Origin: Diphasiastrum complanatum
Lineage: Eukaryota > Streptophyta > Lycopodiopsida > Lycopodiales > Lycopodiaceae
Direction: 5' to 3'
NCBI GenBank assembly: GCA_029204225.1
Contig: CM055108.1
Location: forward strand, 12,649,955-12,713,954
Length of the DNA stretch: 64,000 nucleotides
Position 1 is the first letter of the stretch, and every line of letters starts with the position of its first letter. The translations under genes and the position numbers were made by a program. Shown piece by piece: positions 20,541 to 32,538 of the stretch. The notes beneath the pieces were generated by a model that was not told the origin of the DNA, ran no database searches, and saw nothing but the letters and a program-made list of their open reading frames with translations.

Positions 20541-22896
20541 TCATTTTTTGAATGTTGTGCATTACTATTTTTTAGTAAGTGGAAAATTCCTTTACATACC
20601 ATATATGTATATATGTTGGTGAAACATTCAACAAGTATTCATAATTCATTCATATTTGGGTATAATTTTATATATTTGTAGTTAATAGCATGATGTGTGC
20701 TTCATGTAACAATAAATGAATTACCAACTTTCTTGCACGTATGTTTACATAGCATGTTTTGGTTATAGGAAAATTTCTGTTGTTTTTAAAATGGTAAAAA
20801 ATTGTGTATTTGATATTCATGTGAGTAATCATTTTTGTTACTTGTTTAAGGCTATGTAACTAAATCTTTTTTGAGAAAGGTGGAAATAATACAACATTAT
20901 GTATGTATATTGGTGAAAAATCCAACAAAACATACATAAATTATGAATATTTGGTCATAATGAATATGTTTGGTATCATAGTGTGTTGTATTCGTGTAAT
21001 AGTAAAAAAAACCTTCATACACGTACATGTGTATAATTGTGTTCGGTGGTTTAATTCTTGCAAGTAATCATATTGATCATAGTGTGTTTTTGTTTTTTAT
21101 TTCATAGTTTCATATCATATGCACCATCTTATGGCTGTAGAATTTTTTTTGTTACTATTTTTTTTCCACGAGGTGTATAAATTTCTTGGAAACTCGTGGT
21201 TCTTGTTTTAGAATATGGTATTTAGATATTTATTGTTAATTCTTTTCCAATACAATGTTTTGCCAAGTTGTATGTATGCGATGCAAAATCTCATGTGTAC
21301 AATGGCCTATGTATTTTTGGGTAGTAAACTTGTCAATACTATGTATTTAATTGCTTTTAAATTATTGAAGAAGTTTCGAACATTAAAAATTTTTGCTTTA
21401 GTAGGATAGTTACTTTCATAACAATATTTTGTTGGTGTCACTTGGAGAAGTTAGAAATATAATAATACAAAACTTTGTTAATATGATATAGAATTAGATT
21501 TTGATATATGTAGATTAAAGTTTTAATTTAGGAAAACTTACTAGGCAAAAGTTAATAAAGGAGGTATTGGCGTAGTGATGAATTAGTAAATATGATTTGA
21601 TTTTCTAAGTTTTCTTTATGTACACAAACAATGTTATTAACTACTTCATTAAATTTCCATTTTATTTTTTTGGTACATGTATTTTTACCTATTTTTTAAT
21701 GCAAGTTGGACTTATTGTGTACCAAATATTGTACTTTCTATGTACTATTCGTAATTCATAACATTTTTGACGAGTGAAATTTGGCTTGCCAAAAACTTTG
21801 GCTTTTTTTCAAAGAAAAATAAGTTTGTTTATGCATTGTTTTTGTGTGTTGGCATTCTGGTCGCAAAATACCATGAAATTGATTTTTTTGTGCAAGGTGG
21901 AAATTCCTTGTGGATGTAACATTATGTACGTATATGAGTAAAAAACCTAATAAACGTACATGATTTATTCATATTGTGTTATGATTTTGTATATTTGAAA
22001 TCAATACCATGATGTAGTTGTTTCTAAGAAATAGTGAATAGTGAATTAGAGACTTCTACACATTTAATTGTGTGTGTGGTTGCGTGTGTTTACTTCTAAG
22101 TAATCGTTTACTATTGGTTATATTGTAGTATTTGTTTTTTATTTTATAGGTTCATGATGTACACCATGTTGTAACTGGAGAATTTATGTTTAAGTTATTA
22201 TTATATTATAAAAATGGTGTAAATTTTCTACAAACAAGTAGACCATAATCTACATACTGAAATATGCATACGTACACATTTCATGTTTCATTCTTTTCCA
22301 ATATAATGTTTTCTAAGCTTTTATGTAAAGAAAATTCCGTGTATACAATGTCCTGTACATTTTATGGTGGAGAATTTAGCAAGACTGTGTGATGTATCAT
22401 TCACAAATTAAAGTTATAAGCAATGAATTTTATGTTAATATGATATATGTACTTGCTTATTTGATATTTCGTTGTATTTCATGTACAATGTTTTCCAAGT
22501 TTTATGTACACAATAAACAAGTTCCTGCATACAATTTCCTACATATTTCTCGGTAGAAAATTTGGTAAAACTACGGGATTGATAAGTTACAAATCGCTAG
22601 AATAGTTTTAAACTTTGAAATACTTTATTTTAGAATGATATTTTGATTGTTTGCTTTTAAAATAACAAGTTTTTCGTGTGAACTGAAAAATTTATAAATG
22701 TAATAATACAAAATATTTGTTCATATTTTGGTATATAGTTTTGTATATTTAAATTTATTTTCACGTGATGGTGATGATGCTTCTTGATAGAATTCTGTTT
22801 TATTTGGTTTTTCCCTCCGTTTCAAGAAGAGTTCTTTGTTAGAATTTAATACATTTGAAGTTCATATAATACAGCTGCCTACTTTGTATATCGCAG

Positions 22897-22932
22897 TCTC
22901 AGAAATCGACGAGGATTTCGTGCTTACTGATG
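22897..22932 (+). CDS. Candidate 36-nt micro-exon
   Basis: Preceded by TATATCGCAG and followed by GTAATA. The exon is phase 1 at both ends and reads SEIDEDFVLTD, completing its last codon with the next exon. Length is a multiple of three. Together with the exon at 23052 this suggests a plus-strand gene with very small acidic exons in large introns. The product is not recognised. Confidence 0.4.
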
Positions 22933-23051
22933 GTAATATTTTATTATAGTATAATAAATCAATCCCATACTTATAACATGTCTTGCACAATTTCATAGTT
23001 ATGTAAAATTCAATATACTCTGTATTTATGAATTGTATTGTGCTTTCGCAG

Positions 23052-23099
23052 AAAAGCTTCATCAGATAGAGAAAGAAATTTCTCTTTCATTAATAGACG
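23052..23099 (+). CDS. Candidate 48-nt micro-exon
   Basis: Preceded by GCTTTCGCAG and followed by GTAGGC. Also phase 1 at both ends, it joins in frame to the preceding exon and reads EKLHQIEKEISLSLID, a charged, probably helical segment. A possible terminal exon starts at 24190 after CCATTGCAG and stops after four residues, but that is weaker. Confidence 0.4.
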
Positions 23100-24454
23100 G
23101 TAGGCTAGTAGATATTGCTAGAAATTGACAAATTTTTTATATCAAGATTTACAAAAAAAATTTGATTATAATTTTGGTAGTTGAAAAATAGAAAGGTCTG
23201 TGAGAGTTTACCAATAATAGCCTAAACCATGCGCATAAACTAGGTATGTTGGTCTTTATATAACTTTATTCGTATATAGTTGATGTAAAATGAATGCATT
23301 AGTGAATGGATGAAGTCCAATAAATAGAAGAAGATGGCCAACGACATGAAAGTTTAGGTAGTATCAGTAAATAGAAGTAAGATTTGCACAAAAAAAATGA
23401 TTGGTCTATATGTTTAGTACCATTTAGATTGTATGCGCTTATTTCTATAGTAATAGATTTTTGTGTATTTATAACAAGAAGTTATAGTACATCTTAAATA
23501 TGACGTATGGGTCCCATAAATATGATAATTAATTTTTAGCATCTACTGCATAATGTACGGTTATGATTGTTGATACAATGTATTCGAATCGAATGCCTAA
23601 TGAGATAGATTCAACACTTAAACGCCGTGGAGTTGCTTACTATTAAACTCGTTCGTAAATGAACGTACATTGTTAAAGCATCTACATCAAAATTATGATT
23701 TGCAATTAGATAGATGTATGTAGAAGATATAAAATTAGGATTGCAAAATGTTTTGTTCTAAATCCTATCGAAGTACAACAACTTTGTAATGAACATACCA
23801 TACATGACGTACATGAAATTCGACTTGGTAGACGTATGCGGAAATAATACAATTAGATTGTCTATACAACAAATGTATTACCAGCATTTCAAGACGTTGG
23901 TTTTTAAGCTTTGTAATTTTACAGTTCACAAAAAAAAAAACTCCAAAACGATTACGGGGCTATAAATTTCACATTGATCTACACCCAAGCAACAATTGTT
24001 ATAAAAGTTGTACCACTATACATACATACATGTTGCTTCTTAGAAATTACATTAGCTAATTTCCGAGAAGATTGCATCGAATTGTTAGCAGACAATGCTC
24101 AAATCCATAATTTTACTTGCTTGGAACAGTAGTTGTCGGTATTGGAGTTAACGTTGGCAATGGAAATTGTCGTTCTATTACCATTGCAGACGAGTTTAAT
24201 TAATCTGACCAAGGAGAGAATCTATAAAAAATAAACAATTGATTTCGAAATTGGGGGACAAGCATTGTTTTTTCCCAAAAAGTTGCGTACGTATTATACT
24301 GTCTGAAATTTGATTTAATATTCTGTAGATATGATTTTGGAATGATACTAACAAGTTACACAATGAAATTCTCGACTCTTTCGAAAGCGAACGTTGTTAT
24401 GTATATAGTATCCAAAATTTGGGAATTTGGAAGGAATTAAATCTATTGCTATTT

Positions 24455-25059
24455 GTTACATCGTCGAAGAGAATATTTGCGGGTGTCCCAGGTAGAGAGG
24501 TTTTCGATAAGTTGGTACTGGTGCGTGCGGAGTAAACCAAACAACATCCAGTGCCAATGGAGGTGCTAATTTCATAAATAAATTTTGGAAGTGAATCTGT
24601 TTTGTGTATCAAAACCATATACATTACCCGCAATTGTATATGATATATTTTTATTAGCAATTTATTGTATGTGAATTGATTGTGGTACTCGAAGATTTCG
24701 AGCCGGTTATTGTTAAAGGAATTAATGCATCCTTTTTCGAGCATGTTTGTATATTTCGCAAACATGATAAATTTGGTTATGGGAATGACAATGCTTTCTG
24801 CTTCGTGTGTATGCATCCAACTACTTTAGAAAAAGCCTCCTGCTTGAATGGCATTGTGATTGGGCCAAAAGGTAGACATGAAATTCAAATGAAAGACACA
24901 CTATTCTAAAAAATATATAATTTGTCAAAGCCTCTATCGGTGCTGCAAAATGAGGATCCTATTGCGACTCAGGCAACTTTGGCAAAATTTGAAGGTCGTG
25001 GTCGTTTTTTAATCGATGAGCATGGTTTCGTACTCGAATATGAGAAACTATTTGAGTAG
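24455..25059 (+). pseudogene. Decayed coding segment of unknown family
   Basis: From 24676 to 25059 one plus frame of 128 codons is open except for a TAA at 24907. It reads VVLEDFEPVIVKGINASFFE, CFVCMHPTTLEKASC, IVIGPKGRHEIQMKD and, after the stop, ATLAKFEGRGRFLIDEHGFV. An earlier segment (about 24460-24555) in another frame reads IFAGVPGREVFDKLVLVRAE. The amino-acid mix looks like real protein, but no family was recognised. Confidence 0.4.
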
Positions 25060-25565
25060 CTTTGTAAAAATAACATCAATTGATATATTTGAACTTGTGT
25101 TCCATTTTCAAAAGCAGTATGTATACATATACTTCTACTTTCGATTTCCATAATTCATAACTATGTTAAATCACTTGTGTAGAATAAAAAACCATCGTTT
25201 TCTTTTAAACACTACGTTAAATATATTTTACAAAATTGTATTTGTGGTTGATTATTTATTAGGTAGTACATATTTTTCAATTTCAAAATCGTTATGTAGA
25301 TTGGCATGTAATTTTTGTGGTGGCACTTATTTACCATACTCTAATATATTTAACATTGTAACTTAGCTTCCCGTAATTTCTAAATATTACCGTAACTAAT
25401 TAAATGTACATGGTTTTGAAACTTTGCATTTCTGTAAGGTGCATGTACTTTTTATAAAGTTGTAATTCTATTGTATTGATTTGAATGAATTTCATGAACG
25501 ATAGTGTTGTATATGGGTATTTTCTGACACGACGGTATTTTAATGATACAAAAACATACACGTGC

Positions 25566-25591
25566 GCGCACACACACACACACACACACAT
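25566..25591. repeat. (CA)n microsatellite
   Basis: An uninterrupted CA dinucleotide run of about 12 units after a CGTGCGCG stretch. Confidence 0.9.
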
Positions 25592-26442
25592 ACATTACAA
25601 ATTCCATATGCTATAGGTGTTATATATTCAAATAGCAGGTTATATGGCTCTTGGAATTTTATAAAAAAACCTATTCTGACATTGTTACGAAATTTATTTC
25701 TTATAAATTGATTTACATGGTGGTTGTAAATACTCTTGGAAGTCTAGTTATTGTTTTGAGAATCTGGTTCTTGTAACTTGATAGAAACCTTTCTCATTCA
25801 CAGCCCAAATCAACATGTCACATGTACGCATCTCTTCCAAAACTATCATTAATTTCGAAAATCAGTTGCTACTTGAAATTAGCATTCCGAAAGCCATCTC
25901 TGGTCGGTTCTCTCATTTGTTATTATTACCTCATCATGATTACACTGTATGTTTTCATGATCCACAATTCCATATTTAATTGCGTGAATCCTATTTTGAT
26001 CGTGTATATGCACACTACAATTAATTCATCTAATATCAGAGTGCCAGTATAAACTTGGCAAAGTCGGTCACGGTAATAGTAAAACTAACGTAAGCATCAA
26101 TGATAGTGTATTCCTCAATTAAAAAATTTGTGCAATCAAATTACGAGACACAAATACACAGCTATAAGTTACTGAACATCCTTTTTGTGACCTATTTTGA
26201 ATCCCATACAGTATTCGGAACGTGTACGATTTTTCCGTATTAACCCCCCATGCATGTTTTCGTATTATAAACAAAAACTTGCCATTTGACCTAAATTAAA
26301 AGTGTTTTCACAAATAAAAAATCTTCAGTTCCAGGCATTATGCTATTTCATATGTGATAAAGTTTTGTGCTCCTACGATAATGTATTGCCCATGCTCTAA
26401 ACTAGTATTGCAATTTGTGTTTTCCAAGGTTACCACCCAACA

Positions 26443-27056
26443 ATGGAATCGATTGCTATAAATTGGGCCTCCTTCATAGCTCGCACATGCATCAAAGATT
26501 TATTGACTATTTCACATAAACGTTTACAAGCCAGCATATACTCTATACCTAATCTAGCTCCCTTATACCTAAAAACTAGCGAGTACTTATTGGATTTAAT
26601 TACATTTCAGGTTGGTGCCTTTACACCTGCACCTTCTATTTCCCTGCCTTGCAACATGTTTGAGAATACTATAATTCCAACATCTAATGTGTGTGACACC
26701 CAAGTTATTCAGTCTACCTCATGCATTGCAGTTCCATACAACAAACCTAAATTGCCCAAGCAATTGCGGCCCCATCAATTTTCCAGAGTTGAAATGCAAA
26801 GTAAGCATGTCACACATGATTATAAATTTTGTCAGGCAAGACTAGAATAAGCCTATGTAACCATTATGGAATCTGAAAACGATTTGAGTACATGAAACAA
26901 AATCTTGAACTGACAAAGGAAGCATACATTATAGAATTTGAAAATGTGCGTAATAAATATGTACATGCTATCCATGAAATAACAATTCTAAAGGAATGCA
27001 TTGTAGGCCTCGAAAAAAAACTATTTTTTACAACCACAAGAATCGAGAACAATTGA
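26443..27056 (+). pseudogene. Decayed gene fragment ending in a coiled coil
   Basis: An ATG frame of 135 codons (26443-26850; MESIAINWASFIARTCIKDL at its start, a Pro- and Ser-containing middle) is followed, after a frame change, by 57 codons from 26883 to a TGA at 27054. The latter have heptad-like Leu/Ile spacing (YMKQNLELTKEAYIIEF; HEITILKECIVGLEKKL) typical of a coiled coil. They may be successive parts of one plus-strand gene, possibly the same as the segment at 24.5-25.1 kb. It ends about 110 bp before the Copia-2 LTR. Family unknown. Confidence 0.4.
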
Positions 27057-27167
27057 TGTGTGTATATTCCACCAATAAAGGATCCATCTACATGTTTGCA
27101 TTTACAAAAACGTCATCAAACATTACCTGCCCAATTTACTTTTAACTTGACAAAATTTTATAGCAAA

Positions 27168-27825
27168 TTCAATCTCAATCAATCCTAAAAGTGATGGAGG
27201 ATTCACAAATAAAAGATCTAGATCCAAACTATGAGCTAGAACTAGCAAATTTGGCATTTAACTCCACATTAGGCACATAGATTTGATCAAATGAACCAAA
27301 GTAAAGTACATCAAGCTTCTCAGACCTATAAACAAGTTCAGAACTTTCCAATCCAAGCAATTAATGCATAAAAACACTCACATCCAATAGCTAGAACTTG
27401 CCACCAAAAGACAATGATGATAGAAGTGAAAAAACTCAATTTTTCTTGATAATTTGATGGAGATCCCATCATGTATTTATACATTTTCAGCTCGAATATG
27501 ATCATGTTAGGGCACCTATGAACTTTTCATACCCTAACCCTAATATCTAACCTAATAGGTCATTGGATCCACCCTGACTTGGGGTCAAGATCTCGAGATC
27601 CAAAAACAATGAAAAACATGCTATTTTTAGATCATAGAATTTCTCTAGCCTATCCAAACACATTTTTGCCTCATTTCAAAGATGCTATCACAATGTAATA
27701 TGAGGAATGAACTTATTGGAAAGCATCCTATGTGATTTGGCACGTGTGGCATCTATTTACATGGCCATTTTGCCAAGTACAATGCATGTGACCAAAAATG
27801 GTCAAGCTGGAATTGTGAAATTTCA
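27168..27825 (-). repeat. Copia-2 3' LTR
   Basis: About 658 bp, closely matching the inverted copy at 34883-35557. It starts (minus strand) at TGAAATTTCAC, immediately after the polypurine tract GTGAGGAGGAGTA, and contains TATAAATA as a likely promoter. The 3' end is placed by loss of similarity near TTGAA and lacks a clear CA. Confidence 0.8.
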
Positions 27826-27879
27826 ATACTCCTCCTCACAATCTAGCTAGATGATAACATAGCTTTACTCATTAAGCCA

Positions 27880-30800
27880 AGGGCTGATCTAAGCTTCTAA
27901 AAAGCATTCTTTTGTCAATATATCAGCTATGCATTCTTCACTTGAAACATGCTCCAATGAGACCTCCTTAGCTTGGACCATTTCTCTTACAAACTAGGGA
28001 GCAATCTCTATGTGTTTGCTCCTTGCATGGTAGATTGGATTGGATGCTAGGTGTTAGGCTGAGATGTTGTCATTTTAGATGAGTTAATGACACCTGATCT
28101 GATCACTTTGAGCTCCTCAAGCAACTTCTTGATCCATAGTACTTCCTTGGTTGTGGTTGTTAGAGCCTTGTACTTGGCCTCGGTTGATGAAAGAGATATT
28201 GTTTCTTGCTTATTTAATAGCCAAGAAACCACACCTTCTCCAATGTAAGTTGCAAAGACACTTGTTGACTTTCTATCCTTCTTGTCCCCTACAAAATCTG
28301 AATCACCATGCAAGTTAATGGATTCACCTCTATAAAGGATCCCAAAATCTAGTGTGCCTGAGATGTATCTCAATATTCTTTTGGCACATTTCCAATGGAT
28401 AACTAATGGATCTTGCATATTTTGACTAAGCTTGCAAACACTATAGCAAAGATCAGGTCTTGTTATGGTTATCCACATTAAGGATGCAATAAGTTCCCTA
28501 TAAAGAGTGACGTCCTTGAAGGATCTTTCATCCTCTTTATTGCTCACTTTTACATCATGCTCCATGGGAGTCTCTACATGCTTGCATCCATGCGTGTTAA
28601 ATATATTGAGTAATGAAATGGCATACTTAGATTGACAAATGAAGACATAATCTAAAGATATAAGTACTTCCATACCTAAAATGAAGTGCCAAAGCCCAAG
28701 ATCTACCATCTTGAACTCTTTGGATAGATCTAGCTTAGTTTTCTCAACACCTTCTAAATCATTTCCACTAAGTATGATATCATCAATATAAAGTAATAAA
28801 AGTACAATTCCTTTTGCACTTAATCTTATGTACAAGGTGGGATCATACTCACTATGAGTAAATCCAATAGAGATAAGAAAAGTATTGAGCCTTGTGTTCC
28901 AAGTTCTAGAAGCTTGTTTCGAACCATACAAGCTCCTCTTGAGATGACACACCTTGTCTTCCATACCTTGCTTGATGAATCCCTCGGGCTGCTCCATGAA
29001 TATATTCTCTTCCAAATGACCATTTAAGAAAGCATTTGACACATCCATTTGAAATAATAACCAATCAAAGTGAGAAGCAAGAGCAATGATTAGTCTTATG
29101 GTGACCATCTTTGCCATGGGTTCAAAGGTCTCATCATAATCTATGCCCTTTGATTGAGCATACCGCTTGGCTACAAGCCTTGCCTTGTGCTTAGAAACAC
29201 TCCCATCTTGAATCAACTTGAGCTAAGAAACTCACTTACATCCAATTACATTCCTATCCAAAGGTAAATCAACAAGCATCCAAGTATCATTCTCCATCAA
29301 TGCATTGTACTCATCACACATAGCTTGAAACCACACCTTTGATTCTAAAGCTTCACTAATATTTGAAGGTTCTTCAAAAGATGTGATGAAGGCATAAGAA
29401 GAAGGACTTTCCTCGGCTTGCTTACCCTTGTCCTTGTATGTGAACCTTAATGGCTCCATCCTTGACCTTGTGGAACTTCTTGGTGTGCTTGGTGTTCTTG
29501 GTTCTAGCTCCTCCTCATGATCAAGCTCCTCCTTATGACTTGTCTTTGTGATTGAACTTGAAAAAGGTAACTTGTGTGTCTTAGCCAAGGCACAAGCTTC
29601 ACATACCCTTTCCTCCTTTTCCAAAGATCTTGGAAGGCCGAGAGCAAGCTCCTCCTTGCACATAGCTTCCATGGACTTGGTTAGTGACCAAGCCTCTTGT
29701 GCCACAAGTCAAATGTGGTCATCTTGGTCTCCTCGGCTACCATCACAACTTGGTTAGGATTTACAAAAGCATCAAGCTTAAATAACCTCCCAAACCTTGT
29801 TCCCCTTGCTATGATCATCCCACTTTTCTTGATGTTGCATACATTAGTAGAGAACTCTACAATAAAACCATGATCTAAAAGTTGGCCAACACTAAGCAAA
29901 TTCTTAGTCATGATAGGAATGAAGAGAACACCATCTATCTTAGTCTTCTTGGAGGATCCTAAGCATAGGAGAATGGATTCCACACCTTCAACTTTACATT
30001 CATGATCATTTTCTATAAAAATGGACTTTATAGGTCCTACATAAGGTGTGAGTTGAGAAAAATACTCCCTTTTACTCGACATGTGGGAGCTAGCCCCACT
30101 ATCTATCCACCAAGGATCTTCACCTTTGAGATTTGATGATGAAAAGGTTGACATCATGAGTGAGTCCTCGTGATAGATCTCTTCCTCCTCTTGTCCAATG
30201 TTGGCTTGGCTTTGATCTCGCTTCCTCTTGAAGCATTGCGAGACATAATGCCCCATCTTGCTACAATAGTAGCACTTTATCTTAGATTTGTCCTTCTTGG
30301 GCTTGACTTGTGATGATGAGGATGTGGATCGTCCTTGATCTCCATCCTTTGCTTGCTCCCTATTGAATACTCCTCACTTGGTCTTTGCTTTGCCTTTTCT
30401 CTTGAAAAATAAGGCTTTGTCATCACTATCATTGATGGAGAGCCTCTCCATCCTTGATTTGATATGAGCCTTCCTACTCTCCTCAACCATCAACACACTT
30501 TGAAAGTCTTCAATTGTAGGCAAGTTTCCCATGATGGCATAGCTTTGGACAAGGTTAGTAAAATCACTACATAAGCCATTCAAAACTATTTGCACAAGCT
30601 CTCTCTCTTTAATAGGTTCACCAACATAAGTAAGCTCTTTGCTCAAATCTTTTACTCTCAAAACAAATTGATGTCCACTCTCACTCCTCCCTTGGAAGCA
30701 TTGAAGAACTTGGTTCTTGAGGAAAAGTAACCTTGAGGTATTCTTGGACTCATAGATCTTTTGAATAGTCTCCCAAGCCTCTTGGGCTGAGGTACATGCT

Positions 30801-31039
30801 CCTACTTCTTTGAGCAAATCATTTGCAACATTCATCTTAATAAAATGGAGTGCAAGCTTGCAACTTCTATTGTATTTAGTTGCTTCTTGTGGATGGATTG
30901 GCTCATCTTCCTCTCCATTCACAATATCCATCAAATCTTGCATGATAATGATGGATTCCATTCTTAACTTCCAAATCGAATAATTTGAAGAGTTCAATCT
31001 ATCACTAGAATCCAAAAGATAGGCACTTATGGATGTCAT
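27880..31039 (-). pseudogene. Copia-2 gag-pol lacking the integrase core
   Basis: Start ATG at 31039 (MTSISAYLLDSSDRLNSSNY). Gag carries the zinc knuckle YYCSKMGHYVSQCFKRK near 30240. The protease shows WWIDSGASSHM. The pre-integrase motif LWHKRLGH and CEACALAKTHKLPF follow, then the frame jumps to a charged linker (EELEPRTPSTPRSS): the DDE catalytic core of integrase is absent. The RT is well preserved (MDVSNAFLNGHLEE, catalytic LLYIDDIILSG), as is RNase H (DSDFVGDKKDRKST, SSTEAKYKAL). A frameshift near 28050 separates the last segment (NPIYHARSKHIEI..., ADILTK). Without integrase, the copy could move only with help from another element. Confidence 0.88.
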
Positions 31040-31882
31040 CTTCAATGATAAGGAGATAGATTCAAAGAAACAAGATAGATTGTACAAGATATGATCACTA
31101 CTAGCTATCTCACTCTCTTTGGGACCTGAGATGAATCACTCTCTGATTTATCAACAAGATCTAAGGTGATCTTGAGCTTGATCTATCTTCAAGATCCAAA
31201 CTAGATCCAAACTTACTATAGATTTGATCAAACTAGTCTCCTCCTTGATCTCGACTTCACAAGAAGGGTGAATCCACCTATACTGAACCAAAAGCACTTT
31301 ATAACACACAAATGTCTTACAAATAAAGCCTCTTAAATTCAGGTTGAATCACATTGACATATTCAATCACAAACCTATCTAAAACTGAGTAGAATAGAAA
31401 CACAAATTTCACTAGTTTTGCATTTCTAGATGAAAAACTCATCAAAACACTTGATCTGAACCTAAAAGGTGTATTTTAGGACCTTAAGAAGCCTAAGAAC
31501 GACCTAATTAAGCTTTCAAATTTTTGATCCAAACTTCTAAAGAGTGGTGGCATTCAAATCCGTATGAAAATCTTTACTAGGAGACATGTACTCCAAGATT
31601 CAACTCATAAGAAGTTTCTAATTTGGTTTTGTTGAATGGAAATGGGTCAATCTTGGTTCCTACAGCCATAACTCAGCAAAACAAGTTTCCTTTGATCTAT
31701 AAATGAAACCAAATTTGAAGGTACAATCACTAGATTAGCAACTAGTAGCAAGAGCAAAGCTAATACTACTCAAATCTAGGATCAAAGCTTGAGAAAATTA
31801 AATCTAAAGCTTACTTTTTATCAGGCTCTGATACCATAATCTTGCTAAGTCCTTTTGGGAGGAAGCTTTAGCATGTGCTAAC

Positions 31883-32538
31883 TTTGAACAGTATGGGATG
31901 ATGAACATTGATGTCTCTTTGCTAGTGTGCCTGAAGAGCCTTCTGGCTTTCCTCTCTTTATTCAACAGATGCCCAAAAAATGGAGATACAACAAAAATCT
32001 CCTTCGTGACTGTATATGTATATTTATGTACATAGTATGCACAAGCAGATTCAACTACTGTGTCTGAGATATATGAGGTCTTCTCTTTTAGCTCCCTACA
32101 ATGCGGGTCTTTGATATGCATTGCAAAATTAATATCATTTGTACGAAACATAAACTCCCCTCTGAGATCATCTATTTGCTTGGCTATATACAGGTCAAAA
32201 TAAATGTACCTCTCAGAATCAAAAAATGTGTCTTTAGGTTCATTTGGAAGTCTGATGTGCAACTCTTTATCAATTGCATCAACATCAGAAACAATCATGT
32301 CCACCACTGTATTTAGGTCATCCTCATGTATAGAAGGAGAATCGTGTAGTTGAAGATCAGGGGTTACGGGAGGACTCTCAACCAGTGGAATTGCAGACGT
32401 ACTAGCCAGATCTTTTCTAATGGGAGGAGGTGAGGGTGAAGAGCTGGGAGACCTGGGCTTGGGTTGCGAATGCTTGGGTTGTGCTTGCTTTCTATTTTTG
32501 TGGGGTGGGACAGGCCCCCTTTCAAGAGGAACTTGCCT
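31883..32538 (-). pseudogene. Ulp1 (C48 SUMO-protease)-like domain after a CENH3-like domain, copy A
   Basis: Continues the CENH3-like frame after a single TAG. A Pro/Ser/Lys-rich linker of about 75 residues comes first (SPSSSPSPPPIRKD). It is followed by about 140 residues with the pattern of plant transposon-type Ulp1 proteases: YISDTVVESACAYYV, then SPFFGHLLNKERKARRLFR and MFIIPYC. This corresponds to the stretch before the catalytic His-Trp. The segment carrying His/Asp/Cys is missing: the sequence meets a possible donor (AA, then GTTAGC) at 31883 and then the Copia-2 primer site. Ulp1 proteins cut SUMO precursors and remove SUMO from targets. The active site cannot be judged here. Similarity was read by eye. 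Confidence 0.6.

Larger units (their letters stand above)
17400..22890 (+). other. Long AT-rich intron-like region with diverged repeat modules
   Basis: No credible protein frame. At least four diverged copies of one module recur in the same order and orientation: a block like ACATTATGTATGTAT(G/A)TTGG, a block like GTATATTTG...CCATGATGTG, a block like CATACACGTACNTGTGTAT, and a block like TATAGGTTCAT...TAGAATTT. The copies lie at about 18985-19320, 20580-20770 (short), 20880-21200 and 21900-22260. Confidence 0.55.
27168..31836 (-). mobile_element. Copia-2 LTR retrotransposon (5' LTR not found)
   Basis: Minus-strand copia: primer site TGGTATCAGAGCC at 31824-31836, a ~740-bp leader, gag-pol, polypurine tract and 3' LTR. 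Upstream of the primer site no copy of the LTR is present; instead the sequence passes directly into the Ulp1-like gene. The 5' LTR has therefore been deleted, or the junction is chimeric. No target duplication can be defined. Confidence 0.82.
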
